Shown: piece by piece, positions 60,285 to 64,000 of the stretch
Layout: every line of letters starts with the position of its first letter
Position numbering within the stretch: the first letter of the stretch is position 1
The notes under the pieces: generated by a model
Told to the model about the DNA's origin: nothing
What the model saw: only the letters and a program-made list of their open reading frames with translations
Database searches by the model: none
Assembly: GCA_039889245.1 (NCBI GenBank)
Contig: JAZGVH010000002.1
Coordinates: forward strand, 1,302,001 to 1,366,000
Source of the DNA: Dermatophilaceae bacterium Soc4.6
GTDB taxonomy: Bacteria; Actinomycetota; Actinomycetes; Actinomycetales; Dermatophilaceae
Length of the DNA stretch: 64,000 bases
Reading direction: 5' to 3'
Position numbers and translations under genes: made by a program

Positions 60285-60322
60285 CCGCTAGCCGCTAGCC
60301 GCTAGCCGCTAGCCGCTAGCCG
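60285..60322. repeat. Tandem heptamer repeat CCGCTAG x5
   Basis: Five perfect copies of CCGCTAG (60285-60319) and a partial sixth. Each contains the palindrome CTAG, so TAG occurs on both strands, and the 7-bp period puts it in every frame. The sepX stop codon lies within the array; the AI-2E gene ends 22 bases before it. Confidence 0.9.
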
Positions 60323-61212
60323 ACGATGCGGCGGTGGCGGGCGGCCATGAGCTGCTCGAGCTCGTCGTCCTCCACCTCGATCGGCACGGGCACCATCGTG
60401 GGTGCGGCGTCCCAGTCGAGCATGCGGGGTGCGCTGTCCTTGAGCATGTAGGTGGGGGTGGGCACCGGCACCGGGCTCCACTCCTGAGCGAAGACCGCGG
60501 CGGCGGCGGCGACGCGCACGGCCTCGTCGACGGCCATGAGGTCGTAGAGCGCGGGCTCCGCCGAGACCGGCTCGACCTCTTGCTGCTGTTGACCGTCCGG
60601 CTCGACCACGCCGGGCACCGCCGGAGCACTCGGCGACACCGTGGGGCTCGAGACCGCGTCGACGGTCGCCTGGCGCGGCGCCCGCACGCGTCGCCGCTCG
60701 CCCACGCGGGCGGCTCGACGCACGGCCTGCTCGCGACGGACCGACGCCCGGGTCCAGGCCACGACGACCGCGAGCCCGGCGAGCCCCACGGGCACCGAGC
60801 CCCACGGCAGGACGCTCACGGCCGACAGCAGCACGGTCAGCGGCAGCGCGACGAGGGCCGCGAGCACGACGAGACCGCGGATGCGGCGGGCCAGCACACC
60901 GGGTCGCGCGGCGGTCCGGCCGGGTCGCCGCACGGGCGGTGTGCGCGGCCCAGACGGCGTCCGGGCCGCAGCCCTGCGCCCGCCGGGTGCGGGTCGTCCG
61001 ACGAGCGCGGGACCCGTGGCGGCAGACGCGGCATACGAGCTGGTGGTGCTCGTCATGGGTGTGGTCCGCCGCTCGAGGACGCGGATGGCGTCGCTGAAGC
61101 GGTCGACCGAGCGGGCGGTCGCGAGGTGGTCGCGGCGGCGGATCCAGTGCTGCACCAGATAGACCGCCCACACCGCCACGATGACGAGGAAGATCAGGCT
61201 GCCGGGCTGCAC
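60316..61212 (-). CDS. sepX: Divisome protein SepX/GlpR
   Basis: A 298-residue membrane protein matching actinobacterial SepX (GlpR), a cell-division factor. The N-terminal helix reads LIFLVIVAVWAVYLVQHWIR, directly followed by RRDHL...RSVDRFSDAIRVLERR; two further helices lie at about residues 110-150; the conserved C-terminal piece is EWSPVPVPTPTYMLKDSAPR. GTG 61212 is preferred because TAGCGT lies seven bases upstream and the helix falls at the N-terminus. The stop is provided by the heptamer repeat. Confidence 0.88.
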   Translation of the reverse strand: MQPGSLIFLVIVAVWAVYLVQHWIRRRDHLATARSVDRFSDAIRVLERRTTPMTSTTSSYAASAATGPALVGRPAPGGRRAAARTPSGPRTPPVRRPGRTAARPGVLARRIRGLVVLAALVALPLTVLLSAVSVLPWGSVPVGLAGLAVVVAWTRASVRREQAVRRAARVGERRRVRAPRQATVDAVSSPTVSPSAPAVPGVVEPDGQQQQEVEPVSAEPALYDLMAVDEAVRVAAAAAVFAQEWSPVPVPTPTYMLKDSAPRMLDWDAAPTMVPVPIEVEDDELEQLMAARHRRIVG

Positions 61213-61219
61213 GGTCCCG

Positions 61220-61225
61220 ACGCTA
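61220..61225 (-). promoter_or_regulatory. -10-like hexamer before sepX (leaderless pattern)
   Basis: TAGCGT on the minus strand, seven bases before GTG 61212. Confidence 0.45.
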
Positions 61226-61310
61226 GGGGCTCGGGCGGCCTCAACGACGGACCCCGGCCGGTGTGTCGCCCATGTGGCCCATGTGACTCGTGGTCCGAGG
61301 GACGCATTGG

Positions 61311-61976
61311 TCAGTCGTGGCGCGCAGACGACTCGGGCTGCACAGCGTCCGAGCCACCCGGGGGGCCGGCCTCGGAGGCTCCCGCCCACCGGCGGATCGC
61401 CGTCGCGGTGTCGAGGTCCTCACGGGTCAGGGCGAAGGTGCGGTGGTCGCGCCACTCGCCGTTGATGTGCAGGTAGTGCCGGCGCACGCCCTCGTCGCGG
61501 AAGCGCAGGTGCTCGACGACCCGCAGCGACGCGGCGTTCTCGGGCCGGATGTTGACCTCGACCCGGTGCAGGCCGGCGGCGCCGAAGGCGAAGTCGCAGA
61601 CCATCGCCAGTGCCCGGGTCGCCACCCCGGAGCCCCCGAACCGGCGCGCGACCCAGTAGCCCGCCGCCCCCGACAGCAGCGACCCGTCGACGATGCCGAA
61701 GAGGTGCATCTGCCCGGCGAGGTGACCGTCGACCTCGATGGCGAAGGGGTACATCCGCCCGGCCCGGCCCTCGCGGTCGAGGCTGCGCACATACTGCCGG
61801 AAGGTCATCCGCAGCGGCTCGCCGTCGGGCATCGTCGGCTCCCACTGCCCCACGTGCTCGGCGTTGACCCGGCGCACCGCATCCCACGACCGACGGTCAC
61901 GCCGGGTCAGCGGGCGCAGCACGATCGCCGGCCGCAGCCCGTCCTGGCTGGCGAGCGTCGCGGGCCACCGCCTCAC
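61311..61976 (-). CDS. GNAT N-acetyltransferase (RimJ/RimL type)
   Basis: A 221-residue acetyltransferase. The RimJ-like features are IVLRPLTRRDRRSWDAVRRV, WVARRFGGSGVATRALAMVC (acetyl-CoA loop), HRVEVNIRPENAASLRVVEH and FRDEGVRRHYLHINGEWRDH. RimJ-type enzymes acetylate N-terminal residues of ribosomal or other proteins; its substrate is unknown. GTG 61976 overlaps the stop of the MoaB/Mog gene. moeA-moaC-mog-GNAT-sepX is a recurrent actinobacterial order. Confidence 0.92.
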   Translation of the reverse strand: MRRWPATLASQDGLRPAIVLRPLTRRDRRSWDAVRRVNAEHVGQWEPTMPDGEPLRMTFRQYVRSLDREGRAGRMYPFAIEVDGHLAGQMHLFGIVDGSLLSGAAGYWVARRFGGSGVATRALAMVCDFAFGAAGLHRVEVNIRPENAASLRVVEHLRFRDEGVRRHYLHINGEWRDHRTFALTREDLDTATAIRRWAGASEAGPPGGSDAVQPESSARHD

Positions 61977-62461
61977 CGGTGGTCGCCGCCGCGCAGCTGG
62001 TCGACGGCGTGACCGAGGATGGGCTCGAGCACCGCGAGAGCGTCCTTGACGCCCCCGGTGGAGCCGGGCAGGTTGACCACGAACGTGGTGCCCACGGTGC
62101 CGGCCAGGCCGCGCGACAGCACCGCCGTCGGCACCCCCTTCGCCACCCCGGCCGCCCGGATCGCCTCGGCGACCCCGGGCACCTCGCGCTCGATGATGCG
62201 ACGGGTCATCTCGGGGGTCGCGTCGGTCGGCGAGATGCCGGTGCCGCCGGTGGTCACCACGACGGCCGGGTGCCCCGCCACCGCGGCCGCGAGGGCCTGG
62301 GCCACCGGCTCACCGTCGGGCACGACGACGGGGTCGGGCACGGCATACCCCCAGCCGCGCAGCGCCGCGACGATCAGGGGGCCGGTGCGGTCCTCGTAGA
62401 CGCCCGCGGAGGCGCGGTTCGAGGCCACGACCACCACGGCGTCGTAGGGAGCGCTGCTCAC
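61973..62461 (-). CDS. Molybdopterin adenylyltransferase MoaB/Mog-type
   Basis: A 162-residue MoCF-domain protein of molybdenum cofactor synthesis that adenylylates molybdopterin. Motifs are NRASAGVYEDRTGPLI, VVTTGGTGISPTDATPE and TFVVNLPGSTGGVKDALAVL. MoaB and MogA cannot be told apart with certainty by eye. The GTG start overlaps the moaC stop by four bases. Confidence 0.92.
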   Translation of the reverse strand: MSSAPYDAVVVVASNRASAGVYEDRTGPLIVAALRGWGYAVPDPVVVPDGEPVAQALAAAVAGHPAVVVTTGGTGISPTDATPEMTRRIIEREVPGVAEAIRAAGVAKGVPTAVLSRGLAGTVGTTFVVNLPGSTGGVKDALAVLEPILGHAVDQLRGGDHR

Positions 62462-62943
62462 GACCCCTCCTCACGCCAGTCACCGCTGCGCCCACCGGAC
62501 TTGGCGGTGACCCGCACGTCGGTGATGCGCGAGTGCTTGTCGACCGCCTTGACCATGTCCACCAGCGCGAGCGCGGCGACGCTCACCGCGGTGAGGGCCT
62601 CCATCTCGATGCCGGTGCGGTCGGCCGTGCGCACGGTGGCGACGATGTCGACACCCTCGTCGGTGACGCTCAGGTCGACACTCACGCCGTGGACGGCGAT
62701 GGGGTGGGCCAGCGGGATCAGCTCGGGGGTGCGCTTGGCCGCCTGGATGCCGGCGATGCGGGCGACGGCGAGGGCGTCACCCTTGGGCACGTTGCCGGCC
62801 CGCAGTGCGGCGACCGCCGCCGGCGACAGCAGCACCCGGCCGGCCGCCGACGCCTCGCGGGCGGTGACCGCCTTGGCGCTGACGTCGACCATGTGGGCCG
62901 ACCCGTCGGCCCGCACGTGGGTGAGGCGAGGCTGCTCGCTCAC
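62458..62943 (-). CDS. moaC: Cyclic pyranopterin monophosphate synthase MoaC
   Basis: A 161-residue MoaC, which together with MoaA converts GTP to cyclic pyranopterin monophosphate. Characteristic stretches are HMVDVSAKAVTAREASAAGR, NVPKGDALAVARIAGIQAAK, LIPLAHPI and TGIEMEALTAVSVAALALVD. GTG 62943 overlaps the moeA stop (GTGA). MoaA itself is not in the window. Confidence 0.96.
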   Translation of the reverse strand: MSEQPRLTHVRADGSAHMVDVSAKAVTAREASAAGRVLLSPAAVAALRAGNVPKGDALAVARIAGIQAAKRTPELIPLAHPIAVHGVSVDLSVTDEGVDIVATVRTADRTGIEMEALTAVSVAALALVDMVKAVDKHSRITDVRVTAKSGGRSGDWREEGS

Positions 62944-64000
62944 CACGCGCCGATCCTGCCCTCGTCGCCGCCGAGCAGCCACAGGTCGACCTCGTCCCCG
63001 GCCTGCAGCCGGCTCACCGGCGCCGGCACGATCACGAAGGCGTTGGCCCGCGACAGGTCGCCCACGAAGTGCGACCCCTGACCCTGCACGGGGTCGGCCT
63101 CCCAGCCGTCGGCGGTGCGGGTCGCGACCGCGCGGGCGATCTGGGTGCGCCCGGCCGGCGAGCGCAGGTCGTGGCTGAGCCGCGCCGTCAGCACCGGGCG
63201 GGTCGCCGGCGAGAGCCCCATCATCGTGCGCAGCGCGGGGCGCACGAAGACCTCGAAGGAGACGTAGGACGAGACGGGGTTGCCCGGCAGCGTGAAGATC
63301 GGGACCCGGCGCTCGCCCAGGAGGCCGAAGCCCTGCGGCTTGCCCGGCTGCATCGCCACGCCGAGGAACTCGACGTCGCCGCGGGCGCGCAGCGACTCCT
63401 TGACGACGTCGTAGGCGCCCATGCTCACGCCGCCGCTGGTGACGATGGCGTCGACCTCGCCTGCGAGCCGGTCGACCGTGGCGAGCACCAGGGCCGCGTC
63501 GTCGTCCACGCTGAGGCGCTCGGCGACAGTGCACCCGGCCTCCACCACCGCGGCAGCGAGCATGTGCGAGTTGGAGTCGTGGATCTGGCCCGGGGCGAGC
63601 GGCTGCCCCGGGGGCACCAGCTCGGCCCCCGTCGAGACGACGGCAACCCGCAGGCGGGGGTGGACGAGCACGTCGCCGTGACCGGTGGCCGCCGCCAGGG
63701 CGACCCGGCGCGCGTCGAGCACCTCCCCGGCGTGCAGCACGATGGCGCCCGCCCGCACGTCCTCACCCACCGGGCGGATGGAGAGCCCCACCGGCGCCGA
63801 CGCGCGGATCTCGACCGTCACGGTGCCACCGTCGGTGTCCTCGACCTTCACGACCGTGTCGGCCCCGGCCGGCATCATCGCGCCGGTCATGATGCGCACG
63901 GCCTCGCCGGGCCCGACCTCGCGGTCGGCCACCCCGCCGGCCGGCACCTCACCCACCACCGGCAGGGAGACGCGGCTGGCCGGGTCGTCGGGGTGGGCCG
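62940..64000 (-). CDS. moeA: Molybdopterin molybdenumtransferase MoeA, N-terminus beyond window
   Basis: The C-terminal 353 codons of MoeA; the start lies past base 64000. It inserts molybdate into adenylylated molybdopterin. Visible motifs are GEAVRIMTGAMMPAGADTVV, VVSTGAELVPPGQ, IVTSGGVSMGAYDVVKESL and FTLPGNPVSSYVSFEVFVRP. The reading frame continues without interruption to the window edge, so the apparent ATG/GTG near 63959 is internal. It leads the moeA-moaC-moaB operon. Confidence 0.95.
   Translation of the reverse strand, partial: AHPDDPASRVSLPVVGEVPAGGVADREVGPGEAVRIMTGAMMPAGADTVVKVEDTDGGTVTVEIRASAPVGLSIRPVGEDVRAGAIVLHAGEVLDARRVALAAATGHGDVLVHPRLRVAVVSTGAELVPPGQPLAPGQIHDSNSHMLAAAVVEAGCTVAERLSVDDDAALVLATVDRLAGEVDAIVTSGGVSMGAYDVVKESLRARGDVEFLGVAMQPGKPQGFGLLGERRVPIFTLPGNPVSSYVSFEVFVRPALRTMMGLSPATRPVLTARLSHDLRSPAGRTQIARAVATRTADGWEADPVQGQGSHFVGDLSRANAFVIVPAPVSRLQAGDEVDLWLLGGDEGRIGAW

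Noticed and set aside
60285-60322. CRISPR array
   Set aside because: The repeats are heptamers directly abutting one another with no spacers; no cas genes are present.

Overview
The window is high-GC DNA with very strong third-position G/C bias, many GTG starts and frequent 4-base ATGA/GTGA gene overlaps. Gene content (SepX, a resuscitation-promoting factor, an actinobacterial Pmt, an Eis-type acetyltransferase) marks it as actinobacterial chromosome. I infer a member of the Micrococcales, perhaps Intrasporangiaceae, but the sequence alone does not settle the family. From memory, the housekeeping order (moeA-moaC-mog-GNAT-sepX, pmt, rsmI, metG-tatD-rpf-rsmA-ispE, pth-rplY, prs-glmU) resembles the same chromosomal region in Mycobacterium. 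Accessory blocks are spliced into that conserved backbone.

Layout. 1-7.2 kb: a minus-strand run of a TauE-like exporter (cut by the edge), an APS kinase with a long N-terminal domain, a GT4 glycosyltransferase, CysN, CysD, CysQ and a polyprenyl-phosphate sugar transferase; this looks like PAPS supply joined to polysaccharide synthesis. 7.7-13.7 kb: pth, rplY, an EamA transporter, a CGNR zinc-finger protein, prs, glmU. 13.8-14.95 kb: tRNA-Gln, then about 1.1 kb of atypical DNA closed by a degenerate copy of the tRNA 3' end, a likely integration scar. 15-19.8 kb: a lipoprotein amidase, TetR and MarR regulators, and a ROK regulator divergent from a DUF1479 oxygenase. 19.9-30.4 kb: ABC-F, ispE, rsmA, rpf, tatD, metG, two bacterial PH-domain membrane proteins, an SRPBCC protein.

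30.5-34.7 kb encodes a candidate multistep phosphorelay: an OmpR-type regulator, a free Hpt protein, a SUOX-fold lipoprotein and a hybrid histidine kinase. 34.6-48.7 kb: rsmI, an Eis-like acetyltransferase, a secreted hydrolase fused to an ABC ATPase with its permease, DinB-fold and TetR proteins, a CPBP protease, Pmt, an MFS transporter, a DUF4118 protein and DNA polymerase IV.

48.7-59 kb holds the most unusual locus. It is a divergent Pst-type phosphate-uptake cluster with three binding proteins, two of them with C-terminal membrane anchors, an in-frame PstA-PstB fusion that keeps an internal start, a sortase-fold protein lacking both the catalytic His and Cys, and a small DUF1508-like protein. 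59-64 kb: tRNA-Ala, an AI-2E family permease, a heptamer repeat that stops all six frames, sepX, a GNAT protein, and molybdenum cofactor genes with moeA running off the edge.

A recurring regulatory pattern is a -10-like hexamer (mostly TAGGNT) 5-8 bases before the start codon with little or no Shine-Dalgarno sequence, suggesting leaderless mRNAs for many genes here. All product names are inferred from motifs read by eye; no database search was run.
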